From Puccinia triticina (Eukaryota; Basidiomycota; Pucciniomycetes; Pucciniales; Pucciniaceae): a DNA stretch of 64,000 bases. Positions within the stretch are counted from its first letter, which is position 1. The number at the start of each line of letters is the position of its first letter. The DNA lies in NCBI RefSeq assembly GCF_026914185.1, contig NC_070561.1, positions 2,976,001-3,040,000 on the forward strand, read 5' to 3'. Position numbers and translations under genes: made by a program. This document shows, piece by piece, positions 40,656 through 54,610 of this stretch. The notes below the pieces were generated by a model that was not told the origin of the DNA, made no database searches, and worked only from the letters and a program-made list of their open reading frames with translations.

Positions 40656-42965
40656 TTAAATTAATACATGTGAGCTTTGGACAGTCCTGTTGACCTGAGT
40701 AAGATGGACAGAGGATCTCTCTATTTCTTCATTTATGTATCCCATTTCCACATCCTCTTTGATGAAATCAATAATCTTTTCAAAGTTTTTCATCCAATAT
40801 CTCAAATATACATCTTCCTGTTCTTTTGAATGACCATATAATGTGGAAAACTGATTTTCCACTATGGAAAACTGAGTTTGCAATTGAGGAATTTTTGATC
40901 TCAATATTTCTGTGTATCCTTCAACTGTTCTTGCAATATAAGCTTGTGTATCTGTTTTGTGTATTTTGGAATCCTTTATTTTGAATAAGTTGATACTTTC
41001 AAGCATTCTATGTGTTCCAAATGAATCTGCGTAAAACAATACTAATTGTTTTAAAGCTCTATATGGCTCAATTAGATGCTGAAGAATAGTACTTTCTTCA
41101 GCTTCTTCTACTATTCCTTTGAAGTGATTTTGGGTGAAATTCAGTAATTGACATATGGCAATGCGTAGGTAATCTTCAGCATTGTATTTGAGGTATGGTT
41201 TCTTGGGAAAAAACATGAACTTCATAATATTAGTTAATTTTTCAGCACCCTGTTTGACCTTGTTTCTTGAATCAAGATCTCTAATGGTATTAATTTGGAA
41301 TATCATTTGGCCATCATGAGATTTTGATTCATTTGCAATCATGGATTCTAGATGATTGACATATTCTTGAATGAAATTCAAAATTGACTTGATTTTTTGT
41401 TTCAATTTGTTTGGTGTTCTGGGCATTTGAATATTGAGTTGTCCAAATTTCAGTATTTTGGATGATAATGAATTTAGTGTGAGAGTTATTTCCTCTTTCT
41501 TGCCAATCACTGTGTTCAAAAAAAGAACAAAAATTTCAAAATCAGGTGCTGATTTTATCCAAAATACAATGGAAAAAATGAAATGGAATTACATTTAAAG
41601 ATCCCAGGGAGAAATGGCCAGTACCAGTGCTTGGTAACAGATTCCAATACATCAAAAATCAAATTTGAAGGTTCATACATGCTGTATGTGGCAGCAGAAT
41701 GCATGCATGAATCTTGGGCATAGATAATTGCTCTGTTTGCTATCTTGTCCTTATGAAAGTAGTTAATTATACTTCCTTGCTGGAGGAAGCCTTCCCTGTG
41801 GAAAAGTTGCATGGATTTGAAGAGGTAGTGCTCTCCTGTAACACCATCTTGATTTTGATCACAGAATTTCAGATATTTTATTTCAGAATCCTCATCAACC
41901 AACATCTTGATTATTTCATCCAAAATTGAACAGCTGAATGCATTCCAAGCACTCCTTGATATCTGGCGTAGTGGACCTTCAGGAAAATGTTTTAACCAAT
42001 GTGGAATTGTAACCTTTTCATCTTCAATGGTTCTTGAAATGATTGATGCAATGGTAATTTGTTGATGTGAAGAATAATAGAAACCCCCTAACTCTAGAAG
42101 CCTTACGTCTTTTAAAATTGAGATCTTCTCTTTTATGCTTTGAAAGAGAGACTTTGTCAAACTAGCTTTCATCCTTGAATCTTCATCCTGATCCATGTGC
42201 TTTGAATGAAAGGGATAAACCCTATCCTTCAGTTCAATTTTCAACAATTTTGTCATATCTTTATCAAGAGAGAGGACTTGATCTGAAAATTCACACATTT
42301 GTTATCAATAGTCAGGCTTTATTCTTGGATTCTCAAGAATCTCAAAACAGGAAACTGACCATGATTGAGTTCCCAAAATTTCAATAATAGTGAAGCTGAT
42401 AATCAAAGTAATTTAATCAAGTTATCAACCAAAGGTCAAATTAATAAAGCTCAATCTATGGATATCTTACTGACTTTTCTCTGGATGTGCATGCTTTAGT
42501 GAAGGGGATTCCTGCAGTAATTTCTGAAACACAGATTTGCAGTGATTTCTTTGTTTGCAAGCACAATCAGAATCAGGAGCTTTCACAGAGGCAGAAATTC
42601 TCTTTCTGCTTGGGGAAATTTGTTCCTCATTGGCAGTCCCTGTTTCATACTGTGTAGAGTAAGAAACCCTCTGTCTTTTTGGAGCTTCTTGTTCCATGTT
42701 GCCAATTGACCCTTGACAATCCAAAGTGGAGCTTGAAGCCATCCCTATCAGAAGTTTTTGTTCCAAGTTGGTAATGTGACCAATGTTTCATGAGAATCAA
42801 TTAGCAATAGAGCTTTCTATGTGATCAGAAGAGCTTGTGCACACCCTGGATATTCCTAAAATCAATTTCATCCACCTCTGGCTTGATGAGGGCCTTCACA
42901 CACCAAGCGGTTGTGAAGAGGACAAGAAGCAGCAATTGGGTCATAATTTTGAGGATGAATACCAT
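40656..42965 (-). CDS. Predicted large secreted protein, tandem paralog B
   Basis: Five exons on minus: 42965-42845, 42744-42475, 42395-42360, 42282-41593, 41509-40656; all GT-AG and phase 1, giving 656 residues. Exons 2, 3 and 4 are exactly the same length as in paralog A (270, 36, 690 nt). The signal peptide is MVFILKIMTQ with core LLLLVLFTTAW, ending near VKA, followed by LIKPEVDEID as in A. The Cys cluster reads CACKQRNHC. Exon 5 is 51 nt longer, with about 11 extra residues after the FSIVENQF region and a short C-terminal extension. Both copies are open throughout, which with their divergence suggests both are maintained. Function unknown; no enzyme motif or transmembrane segment seen. 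Confidence 0.85.
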
Positions 42966-44316
42966 ATGCGAAATGTTGTCGAGATCAACGCATGGGCTGG
43001 GGAGTATGTAAAAAACTATTTAAGCCCACCACATATATATCTTCTCCCTTTCAACCTCCTTCAAATCAGTCCTTGCTGAAACTCTCCACGATTTGTTTCT
43101 GCCCAAAACACGAGGCTGAAAATGATTCATCTGTCTCAGCTTTGCCAGCTACATTTAAACTCCAGTACATAATTTTGTAAGTCAGTTTGTGAGAAAACGT
43201 CAGACCAAGGAAAGATACCATTCTGTATTGTTTTTGTCTGAATCAACACTCTCCTTTGGCTAAGCAGCAGCTGGGATTCGGGGCATCAAGCTTTTGGCGG
43301 GAATGTGTCTTGGTAAAACTTGCCATCAAGTTTCTAGTAACATACAGCCACTTTGTTGGACCGAACCCGGTGACCGCAGCGAATAGCTGAGGTCTTTACT
43401 GATGCCGAGCCGCCGTCCATCTATGTACGCCTTGAGTCCCTCTTCAGCAGAGATGCTAAGAATGCAGCGGGCAAAGCGAGCACGTTGGACCCAGCTATTG
43501 TTGTGCTAGTTTGATGGATACGGGTTGACACTTGAGCCGAGTTGGTCCCGCGGAACTAATGTTCGGCTAAAGCTTGTTGAGGACAAATAATCATTTCCAG
43601 GAGAATGGCTCGGCTTGGTGGAAGCGAGCCTTCAAAGGTGTGCTTCATGGGTCTGCTTGCGGATGGCCGGCATGAGGCCGATCTGCCACGATGGCTTCTT
43701 TCCACCATGCCTCCGTCGTCCGTCATGAGCAGAACATCGACTCGGCCATGCAATCCCCCAGGGAATCTTCGACGGGCGGAGTTCGTCGCCTCACCGCGTC
43801 CAGCTGCCGAGGCATCAGCTGACAGAGCGCTGCTCTCGCACTGGCCACTGGTCACTGGCCACTGCGAGCGACCAAACAATGAAGATGAATACTGTGGGGG
43901 TCCTAGCGCGCCGCCAAACCTGCTTCCCCCGATCATCCACGCCATGAGAGGTCATTCACAACTCTCCAACGTTGCAATGTGCACTTCAGCCCTTGGATTT
44001 TCCTAGTATCGACGCTCATGAAGTGTCTGTACATGAACAAATACGTGGCCAGATTGGGCTTTGGAGATCGAATTCAGCCCAAGCTCGGGGCACGTTCAAT
44101 CCTGGCAGTGGGCATGTGCGGCGTGCGGAGCTATAGAATATTAGAACCTTTCTTCTGATCTGGGTGTCGTGAGATCTTGAACATCGTTATACAGTTCATT
44201 CAGCCTGATCTCACAAGACCATCCAGGCCACTTCGTCGCTTTGTTGCATCCCGTTATCAGGCCATCGAACCTTCAACTCCGACCCTCCCCTTGATCACAC
44301 AAAGTTACTCGCTCGC
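42966..44316. other. Intergenic region between paralog B and the transporter gene
   Basis: Left part is the duplicated upstream block shared with paralog A. From 43440 the DNA becomes GC-richer; no gene supported. The last 150 bp should hold the transporter promoter and 5' UTR. Confidence 0.5.
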
Positions 44317-46959
44317 ATGGATCAAGAACCACCGCCGAATCACCGCCCCGAACCCAGTCCGCCCGGTAGCCCGGAGCAGGCTCACACGGGCTATCGAAGC
44401 GTGATTGCGTCATCGATCAATCTGGTGCAAAGCTACCGCCGGAGCCAGCTGTTCATTGGCGACAATCTGCCGAACAGCTTCAGCGAGTCGAGCTTCAACG
44501 CCAACTACCTCACCTCGCGCCAGCAGCACGGCGTTGATGACGGAGATGAGAGTGAGAACGACGAGGACGGGCGTTCGTATGCGACCTCCTTCAACACCGA
44601 TCGCGACGGGCAGATCGAGCGCACTGAAGACGACGAGGAGTACTCGGATGAGGAGGAGACCGACCGGGACCTCCCGAGTTCTTTCCTCCCTCCGAACGCC
44701 TTCGGCAGCCGCCGCCTGCTTGCCTCGCGATGTTCACGGGCATCCCAGGGGAGCTTCCCGGGCCAATGGGCGCGCCGACCGTCCGGCTCGGTGCGCTCCT
44801 ACCCGGCCCATCACGAGGGGGGGGATGTCCCGCCCCACTCGCCCCGGTCCACGCAGCAGCAGCAATACAACCGGACCCTGGAGCGGACGCCGACGGCCGA
44901 AAGCTCCCAGCTGATCACCCCGCACCTCGCCTTCCCCCGCTACGGCAGTCTGGCCGGAGCGGACTCCTCCGCCCGCCGCTTCTCCACCGCCCGCTCCTCC
45001 TTCAGACGGCCTCGGGAGCGCCCCGACTCCGAGGTCGGCTCGGCCGCCGACTCTCACGACACCCGTCAGCCTACCCCCTCCCACTCCTCCAGCATCCATT
45101 CCCGCGCCGACCTCCGCCATCCTCCTCCCGCCCTCGGAACGAGCACGTTCGGCCAAACTCTCTTCAATGCCTTCAACATCCTCGCCGGCGTCGGGCTGCT
45201 CTCCGAACCCTTGGCTTTCTCCGCCATGGGATGGATCGGCGGCGTCCTCCTGTTCATCTTCTGCGGCCTTTCCACTAACTACACGTCAGTCAAAAATCTC
45301 CATCTTCATACAGATCATTATTCCCCTGTGAGATACTGACCGACCTGGCCGACCGTTCGTAGAGCTAAAATCCTCGCACGTCTCATGGCCGAAGATCGAT
45401 TCCTACTGACATACAACGACATTTGCTACAAAGGTTTCTCTCAAAGACTGCATTTTCCTTATTGTGAGATCAGATGAGTCAAACTGACATGGGGTTTGAT
45501 TGTTCTTTTTGAAAGCATTTGGCCGGTCAATGCAATATCCGATTGCAGGCCTATTCTGCCTGGAGTTATTTGCACTATCGGTGGCCCTGATGGTGATATT
45601 TGGCGACTCACTAGCGACGATTTTCCCGGGGGTGTCAGCGGACTCGTTCAAGATCCTGGCCTTCTTTCTGGTGCTGCCGACGGTGTTTATGCCTCTGCGA
45701 CTGCTGAGCTACGCGAGTCTGATCGGGCTCCTCAGCAGTCTGACCCTCGTCGGCGCGGTGGTGCTCGACGGCCTCGTCAAGAAGGACGCCCCGGGGAGTA
45801 TCTTCGACCCGGCCAAAACTAGCCTCAGTCCGAGCCACCGATGGGGCTTGAGTGCTGGCCTCATGATGAGCGGGGTAAGATGCCTTCCGATCCTCTGCCC
45901 TTTTCTCTCCCTTATTGAGAATGAATGTGTTTGGATTCAATTAGTTTTCCGGACATTCGGTCATGCCAAGTCTCGCCAGAGAGATGCGAAACCCGCAAGA
46001 GTTCAATCGGATGGTCGATTATGCCTACGTTGCCGCCGGATCAATGTACTTGATCGTCGGTCTGATTGGCTACCTAATGTGTGTTCCCTTCCTCATTCTC
46101 TAAATCAACATCCGAATTCTGGCATTGATGGTATACTATATTTTTTTTTGTTAGGTTTGGCGATGATGTCAGTCAGGAAATCACGCAAGATCTTCTCCGG
46201 ACGCCCGGCTATCCACCGTTTATCAACCGGTGCATGATCTGGATGATAGGCATCAACCCGGTTGCGAAGTTTGCACTGTGTACTCGGTTGGTGACCATCG
46301 CACGCTCCATCCAAGGTCGAGCGCTAAACCCGCGTCCCTTTTTTTTACCCCTCCTTTGCAGTCCTTTGAACATCACGATTGAGCATTTGCTCAACCTGAC
46401 TGCGCTGGACGACATGTCGGATCCGCATGCGCCCGCGGCCCCGAAACGGGCCACGCCCGTGCCCCCGAGCCACACCCTTCCCAAGAATGCCGTCTCGAGC
46501 CACGCCAACCAGCTCAGCCCTCGCTCGACCCACTCGGACCTCCGCAGCTCGTACCACGAGGCCGGCTCCGCGGGCAAGAACAAGCCGGCCGTGTTCACTA
46601 AGGCGCTGGGCAGGACGGTCTCCCGGACTGTCGTTACTTGCTTGGTCGTCATCGTCTCGATATTGATGCCGAACTTTGAACGAGTGATGGCGTTTTTAGG
46701 GGTGAGCATTTCATCTCTAATATTTATCCTTCCCCTTGTTTTTTTTTCCAGTTTTCTGATCCACTCACTTCTTCTCGCCTGTTTACAACCATAGGCGTTT
46801 GCAGCCTTTGTCATATGCACCATCCTGCCCGTCTCGGCCGAGATGATCATGACCAGAGGCCAGGGAAGAAGCCCGACGACGAAGATAATCAACATCGGCC
46901 TGCTGGTAGTGTCTGTGGTGATGGCGGCCATCGGCACCACGTACTCATTCCTGCCCTGA
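44317..46959 (+). CDS. Vacuolar-type amino-acid transporter (AVT, Aa_trans family)
   Basis: Seven exons: 44317-45284, 45363-45433, 45516-45874, 45945-46078, 46155-46286, 46362-46701, 46795-46959; GT-AG, phases agree, giving 722 residues. The first about 275 residues are a hydrophilic, Ser/Pro/acidic cytosolic tail with a poly-Gln run. The transporter core starts TFGQTLFNAFNILAGVGLLSEPLA, the usual first-helix signature of the amino acid/auxin permease superfamily, followed by about ten hydrophobic segments including GWIGGVLLFIFCGLSTNY and LSYASLIGLLSSLTLVG. A Ser/Pro-rich loop (about 110 residues) interrupts the last third. AVT proteins exchange amino acids for protons across the vacuolar membrane; which AVT subtype is not certain. 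Codons are strongly GC-rich compared with the secreted-protein genes. Confidence 0.9.
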
Positions 46960-48239
46960 TGTATATCTTATTATTTTCAACCCTCTTCGCATCATCAACC
47001 AGCCTCGAAACGGGCGCTGGGCTCTTGTATTCTTAGTTACTCCACTTTTTTTTTTGGTGTTTGTCTTATCAATCTTGTGTATGCATCGAGCCGTCGCTGC
47101 TTTGCCCGATTGTAAATGAAGTGGTCTTTCCTTTCCTTTGCGAAGTGCCAATCCAGTGAGCAGTATGGAATGTATTTTATTTCTCCTTCCTCCCTGCAAC
47201 CATAGGCCGCAACTCACCCAACTGGCAGGATGACTGTAAGGAAGCACGTACAAAGGCTGGTGTAAACTAGCACTAAACATTCTTTTTTGTTGTGTGTGAA
47301 GGACTTGCCAACAGACACAGTTCTGGCTTGCAAACACAGCAGCAGTCAACTGGTGTTTAATTCTGCCTGAACATTGGGTTCATGATCTCCCAAGCAAATC
47401 TCACCATCTATTTTGTGAGGGAGGGAGGCTAGCACATCAGAGAACAGGAAGACTGTCTAGTACATAGTAACAATGGAAGCGGACACGTAATCTTTTGTAT
47501 GGTATTTCTGAGAATCCACTGGCCAGCCGGATGAGATGGGAGGCCGGCGCCAAACAAAGCCAACCCGGCCATTGATATGAGTGTACTGTATGTAGACAGG
47601 GGGATTGTCAGCACAAGCAGCGAGATCAGGCTTGTTGCGGGGAAAAGGCCGAACTTGATTAGATACTGCAAGGATTGCATGTATTTCAAAACATTGTACT
47701 GTAAAAAGATGAGAGGAAATGAGCCAGGAAGCCAGCGCTTCATGGAGGTAAGATGAGGGGAAGGGTTGATTTTTGGAAGTGAGATGGTGTTCTGCTTGTT
47801 CGGTGCCGCGGGCTTTGCTCGGTGTTGTACATATGTTCTGGGGGCGGGGCCACTGGCGGGTGATGAGTTGAGTTGAGTTGATGAGTACATATGCTTGTAC
47901 AGTGTCAGTCGTTCTGCGCTTGATGTTGAGTAGGCCGGCTTGAGTGGCTGAGATGAAGATGAGATGAGATGAGTTGAGTGGGTGAGATGAGTACATACAT
48001 TCCCCTTCATCGGGTTCCCTTGCATGACACAAACAAAAGAAAAGAAAAGAAAAGAAAAGAAAAGAAAAGAAAAGAAAAGAAAAGAAAAGAAAAGACTGCC
48101 CCCATCCCTGGCCAGCGACTACAAAAGAAAAGAAAAGACTGCCCCCATCCCTGGCCAGCGACTGCCACACCCACCATATAAACCCACCCCCACCACCACC
48201 ACCCATCCCCCCCATCCCCCCCATCCCCCATCATCCACG
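46960..48239. repeat. Intergenic region with an (AAAAG)n microsatellite
   Basis: AAAGA repeats run at 48030-48095 and, after a 40-bp duplicated spacer (CTGCCCCCATCCCTGGCCAG), again at 48123-48139. The rest has no gene. The tract lies 100-200 bp upstream of the RING gene. Confidence 0.75.
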
Positions 48240-50193
48240 ATGTCCATGATCTCCATCGACGAGTGCTTCAGCTGCCCACAGCCACCCAACATCAAGTCTG
48301 AGCGCCTCAAAGTCAAGGTCAAGAGCCAGGGGGCCAGCCTCGTCAGTCCCCCCCCCCCCCCCTCTCCCCCCGAGCTCCACCCACCGCTGACTGTCCCATC
48401 CCATCCAGACCGTCGCCGAGCTCAAGAAGGCCATCGTCCGCAAGGGCTACCCCAGCCTCTGCGACCCATCCCGGATCACCCTCATCCTGCCCGTCGGTCA
48501 GTAGCACCACCCCCCCCCCCCCTCACACTCACACTCACACTCACCCCCCTCATACCCCCCCCCTCCCAGGCCGCGGCTTTGTCCTCGACGACGCCATGAT
48601 GGCCTCCGACCTCGAGCACGACGCCTCGCTCCTCGCCCTCATCTCCTCCTCCCCCCGCGAGACCAGCATCCTGCACGCCGACGCCGGCCTCAACATCCCC
48701 CACATCCTCTACGTCTACCACTCCAGCAACCTCAAGACCTACATGAAGTTCCCCCTCGGCCTCATGGTCCCCCAGGCCGGCCAATGGACCACCTGGCAGA
48801 CCCAATGGGCCGCCTCCATCCCCGAGATGGTCCACCAGTTCACCACCATCGGCTTCGCCCACTCCCTCGTCGCCCGCGAGGTCCAGCGCCTCGAGCACCG
48901 CCGCCTGCCCCAAGACCTCGTCTCCTCCTCCCACCGCGGCCCCGGCATCCTCGCCCCCAGCCTCATCCTCAGGCTCTGGGACGCCGCCGGCCTCAACCGG
49001 CTCGTGGCCTCGCAGCGACAGACCCTTCTGCGCAACCTGACCACCCCCTCAGAATTCGAGGTACGTTTCCTCCTCCCCCATCCCCCCCATCCTGCTGGGT
49101 GCTCATCGCCCTTTCCGTGCGCAGGTCTACAGCGCCTCCTCCAGCTTCTCGGTCGACAGCGACGCCACCGAGGGCACCGTCCTCGGCGACCACACCCCCC
49201 CATCCTCCCCGCCCCGCCCCAGCACCTCCGCCAGCCTGCCCCCGCCCGTCCCCAGCGTCGTCATGGCCTCGCCCAGCGAACACGAGTCTGCCTACGACGA
49301 CGCCTTCTACCAGTCCTTCGCGCCCCCCGCACCCACCGTCCACGGCAGCGACTGCTCCTCGGACTCCGGCCTCAGCGAGCCCAATGCCCGCATGGAGTGG
49401 ACCTCCGGCCACGCCGACTTCGCCCCCATGTCCACCTCCTCCCGGCTCAGCAAAATCATCCGAGTCCGTCTCCCCTCTCTCCTCTCTTCCCTCCCGCATC
49501 TCTTTCTAACCTATTCTCTCCATCTCTTGCAGAAAGTGGATGACTGCACTCGGCAGCGCGACCGGCTGGTCACCGACTCGTTGTCCGTCAAGCAGTCGGG
49601 CTGCACGGACGCCGACCAAGTGGTGGCGATGCTCGAGCGGCAGGCCAAGAGCTTCGAGGCCGAGCGGCTCCAGTACTCACAGGAGCTCTCCAACCTCACC
49701 TCGGCGAATGCCGCGCTGAGGGCCGAGGTCGAGGCCGAGGTGCGCACCGTCAGGGAGGTCTTTGAGGCCGTCGACCGGATGCGCGATCAGGACGTGGCCA
49801 AGCAGGCCAAGGAGGACACGCTCAAGACCCTCCAAGAGGTCCGTTCTTCTCTCTCTCTCTCTCTCCCACTTCCTAGTCTTACTCACGGAGGTGTGTATCC
49901 AGATCAAGGACAACCTGTCGAACGTGCTCACCTGCTCGATATGCTGCGAGCGCTACGGCTCCCTCTCCGACAACGTCACCCGCCGGCCCATCCACCTTTC
50001 CTGTGGACACATCTTCTGCGCCAGCTGTCTGCACAAGGACTGGGCCCACCGCACCGCCGCCGGGCTCGAGCCCAACGCCCGCTGCTTCAACCGCTGCCCC
50101 AACTTCGACGTCAACAGACTCGCCGAGATCTATCTCCTCGACGACGTCAAGGAGGTCTTGGAGCAGCTCCCCGATACCGAAATGGCCCAGTAA
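48240..50193 (+). CDS. Ubiquitin-like/RING finger protein, putative E3 ligase
   Basis: Six exons: 48240-48341, 48409-48496, 48570-49060, 49125-49463, 49533-49838, 49903-50193; introns are short and C-rich, GT-AG, phases agree, giving 538 residues. N-terminus (about 21-90) looks like a ubiquitin-like fold: ERLKVKVKSQGASL, TVAELKKAIVRKG, SRITLILP, FVLDD. Next a conserved-looking segment (SILHADAGLNIPHILYVYHSS) and a Ser/Pro-rich linker. About 370-470 is a coiled coil ending near KTLQE. The C-terminal RING reads CSIC...CGHIFCASCL...CFNRC, i.e. C3HC4 with C-x3-C instead of the usual C-x2-C at the last pair. RING proteins bind E2 enzymes and promote ubiquitin transfer; substrate unknown. The UBL call is inference from pattern only. 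Confidence 0.82.
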
Positions 50194-52172
50194 CCCCTTC
50201 CCCCCCCCCCCCCTCCCTCCCCCTCTTCCGTGATTTGGGTTGTTGTCTCGTTTCGCCTTTCGCCCCGGCCTCCTCGCCTCTTGCTTGCTTTTGTTTAGTC
50301 TTATCTTGTCTCAGTCCTCCCCAGAAGTCTCTCCTCCCACCCAAAAGCCCCTGCGGGGTGGTCTGTCCCGGCCTCCAGATACGTTGTGTTGCATAGTAAT
50401 AGTAGTTTGTACGCGAGTCTTTTAATGCCCATCCCTATCTTGAATCCCACCCTGTCTCGGCCCGAATCGCGCCACCCTGAGCCCAGTCCTGCTGGCGCAC
50501 CTCCTGCGTGGCGTCGCATAGGGTCGCCCGCAGGCGGGCGAGGGGCGCAGTGGTGCCATTCACGCCCTCGCCGCCGCTTGGCTGGCGTGGGGGAGTCAGA
50601 GGCTCCTCGGCAGCCCTGGAGCGGCAGCGGACAGACGAGGACACCGAGCCTCTCCTTGCCCACATCTCCTCTCTCGGACAAGACATCCTCTGCTCCTTTC
50701 TTAGTCCAATTAGCACTGTTCTAATCAACTGCCCCTGGCCTCCTTATCCACAAGGAAATTGTCTAGAGATCACTTATTTGTCTGAGAATATGCGCGCCTA
50801 GGGACGCCTGCTAAAGTGGCCAACGCATGGCACCTTTGGCTTGCTATTTTCCTTTTTTTTAGTCTTACAGTACATGTTTTGATCATCACAAGCATCAGAT
50901 TTCAAGTCAAGTCAATACAAAAACGCAAAACTGATTAAAGGTCAGGCCCAAAGATTCTTTGGGTCCCAGAACTGCAACAGCAGGTAGTTAATTTTTCAGT
51001 GATGTACTTTTTCTTTGATGATCTGTAACTTTAAAATAAAATTATTTCCATTGGCCAAGTGAACAACTTAACAAGACATGAATTTTGCCTTGAGGTTGGA
51101 AAAACTCTTTACCAAGCAAATTATCCCCCATGTTGGATTTCATGGCCAATTTAACCGCTGAGTAAAGTAACTGATTTTGGCTTCTGTTCTTGGATAAAAG
51201 GGGGGACTCGGAGAGCCCAGACTAGCCTAAGCTAACTGAGAGTGAAATAAGCTTATTGGAGACTATGGGTGGGAAGAAAGTTAGGCAAGCTGGGAAGTAG
51301 GTAGAATGACAAAGGGAAGTGAGACTCTTACTTCTCTTTATCCTTAATTAAACTTAATTTAATTTGCTATTTGAATTATTGGTAAGAGGGAAGAAAGTTG
51401 GAGTCAAGGTAAAAAAGGAATGGAGAAGATAAGGATTAAGATTGATGTCTGAAAACCCAGTTGTTGTACAATATCTATTAATGGGTAAAACAAAGGTTGG
51501 CAGGCAACTGAGGAAAAAATGTAGAAAGACAGCTCTCCCAAAGAAGAGAGCTACATTATATAGGTTTATGGGAATGTGTCTTCTGCAGGATTAACTTAAC
51601 AAGATTACCTTGATTCTAAACTATAAGCAGAAGCTTATCTTTTTAGACTTGGGAATATAACTCTCTTTGGAGTTGGACTCAAATCAAACTTAATCTCAGT
51701 CCTTAGTGCTGAATTGGCATGCGGGCTCCCCTTTTGCGCAAAGCGCAAGCCTCCAACGGAGGAACTTGGGATTAAGCAGTGAAGCTTGGGGTTAGAGCTG
51801 AGGACCACCTCAGCCCATTTGACTGCTTTCCAACTTTGACAACACATCACCAAAGCATCCTGTGAGTCAAATAGGCTGCCCATGACCCATATCAAAGCCC
51901 TGCATCTTGTCTTCAAGTCTACATAAGCCTTTTTTTTTCACCCAAACTGTCTTAAAGCTACAAATATTATAACATCATGTCTCTCACTGCAAAAGGGGCT
52001 GCATTGTTTTGCAGGGAGGCAGACCTAGGATTTGGGACGATTGAGCCGATATTCCCCTGCAAAATCTGGAGAAGTCTGAGTTACTAGACTGACAGGAAAT
52101 CATCCATTGGTAGTCGTACACAAGGTTTTCCCAATTCTGTGAGCTCACACATTAGTTGGGATAGACGTAAGC
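50194..52172. other. Intergenic region
   Basis: No gene supported. GC-rich 3' flank of the RING gene to about 50700, then AT-rich DNA without repeats I could define. Confidence 0.5.
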
Positions 52173-52175
52173 TCA

Positions 52176-52561
52176 GGCCCCATTTGGCACCGATATAATT
52201 ATAGGTGATATAATCACTGATTAATTCAATAAAAAATAGAAAATTCAACATAAAGCCTCCAAATTTTTTTTGTAGGCAACCTACAGTGCTGGTCTCTTCA
52301 ACTGTGAACCCAGAATCAACTTATCCCGCCATCTTCAGCACCATAATACCATTATATCACTTCATATCGGTCAAAAGTGATATAATGGTATTATGGTGCT
52401 GAAGATGGCTGAATCAGTTGAATCTAATTTCACAGTTGAAGAGACCAGCACTGTAGGTTGCCTACAAAAAAAATTTGGAGGCTTTATGTTGAATTTTCTA
52501 TTTTTTATTGAATTAATCAGTGATTATATCACCTATAATTATATCGGTGCCAAACGGGGCC
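52176..52561. mobile_element. Near-perfect palindromic Harbinger-type MITE
   Basis: 386 bp folding back on itself for nearly its whole length around a short loop near 52368. Ends GGCCCCATTTGGCACCG closely match the Harbinger ends at 1735 (GGCCCTGTTTGGCAGCG). Flanked by TCA at 52173-52175 and 52562-52564, a 3-bp duplication. No coding sequence of its own. Confidence 0.88.
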
Positions 52562-52564
52562 TCA

Positions 52565-53475
52565 GTTGTTTCTGATACATACAATATCAAATTTTTAAGG
52601 TGCCTGTATGGCCTAGCAGCTACCATCACATAAGTTTGGTGTCTCCCCTGCAAATAGTATAATGATGACTTCCTATCACAATCTGGGAGCAATCTGGGAG
52701 GCTCCCAGATTCCCAATGCCTAGATTTCCCTGCAAAATTTGGCTCAGATCTAGGTCTGGAAGGGGTTCTCAGATTGACAGGATGTTGGCAAGCACAACCC
52801 CTGGCACGCCACAACCCCTTCCCACATGGAAAACTGCACACTCCCTCTTTGATTTGCAAACCCTTTATTTGTCCAATTCATACAGAGAAGGTTAAAAACA
52901 TCACCCCCCCCCCCCCCCCACTGTCACAACAGTAGATCAAACTGTCCTACATTTCTGCGTATCTACAGAACTTTGAGCACTGAAAAATTGTTACAAACTT
53001 CAAAAGATTGTGGTAAAACCTAAAAAGGCAAAACTTACACTTTTTAAAAGAAGCCACTATATACAGTCATTCCGGCAGTGGCAGCCCCAAGAAATCGAAC
53101 GCAGCAAACAGATAAACTTGGTAAGAGGAGGACCAGCACCCGCATTAGAGTTGGTCTGTGTGAGGAGCTGAAGCAGCTATCAGTTTCATCAGCCGACACC
53201 GGTCGGTAGAAGTTTGTTTTCTGTTGCGATCAACGCCATCTGCCGGACGATGTCGGCATGACCCTGGCCGATATGCACCGCTTGGAGTGGCACTCCTATC
53301 GCCCGGATTCCACCCCAAACAGAGTTGTCCACGGGCGGGTGTGGATTTTTTGGTTGTGCGGGCTGGGGTTGGCTGCGCTGCGGGCGCTCCAGTTGCGAAC
53401 AACCTCTCAGGAGCTACATACCCAGACCTCCCGTAGTCCGAAACGGAATCACTTTCTCAACGTTGTTTGTTCCTC
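52565..53475. other. IDI1 upstream region
   Basis: No gene supported. Run of 16 C at about 52904-52919. A GGGAGCAATCTGGGAGGCTCCC palindrome-like word lies near 52685. Confidence 0.45.

Positions 53476-54610
<1,135 letters not shown>

Noticed and set aside
44405..45278. Arg/Pro-rich ORFs overlapping the transporter N-terminus
   Set aside because: Out-of-frame shadows of the GC-rich first exon.
47978..48181. Lys/Glu-rich ORFs in the AAAAG repeat
   Set aside because: They are translations of a microsatellite and have no start context or conserved residues.
48739..49509. Long ORFs antisense or out of frame to the RING gene
   Set aside because: High GC content keeps other frames open; splice-consistent exons and the RING motif fix the real frame.
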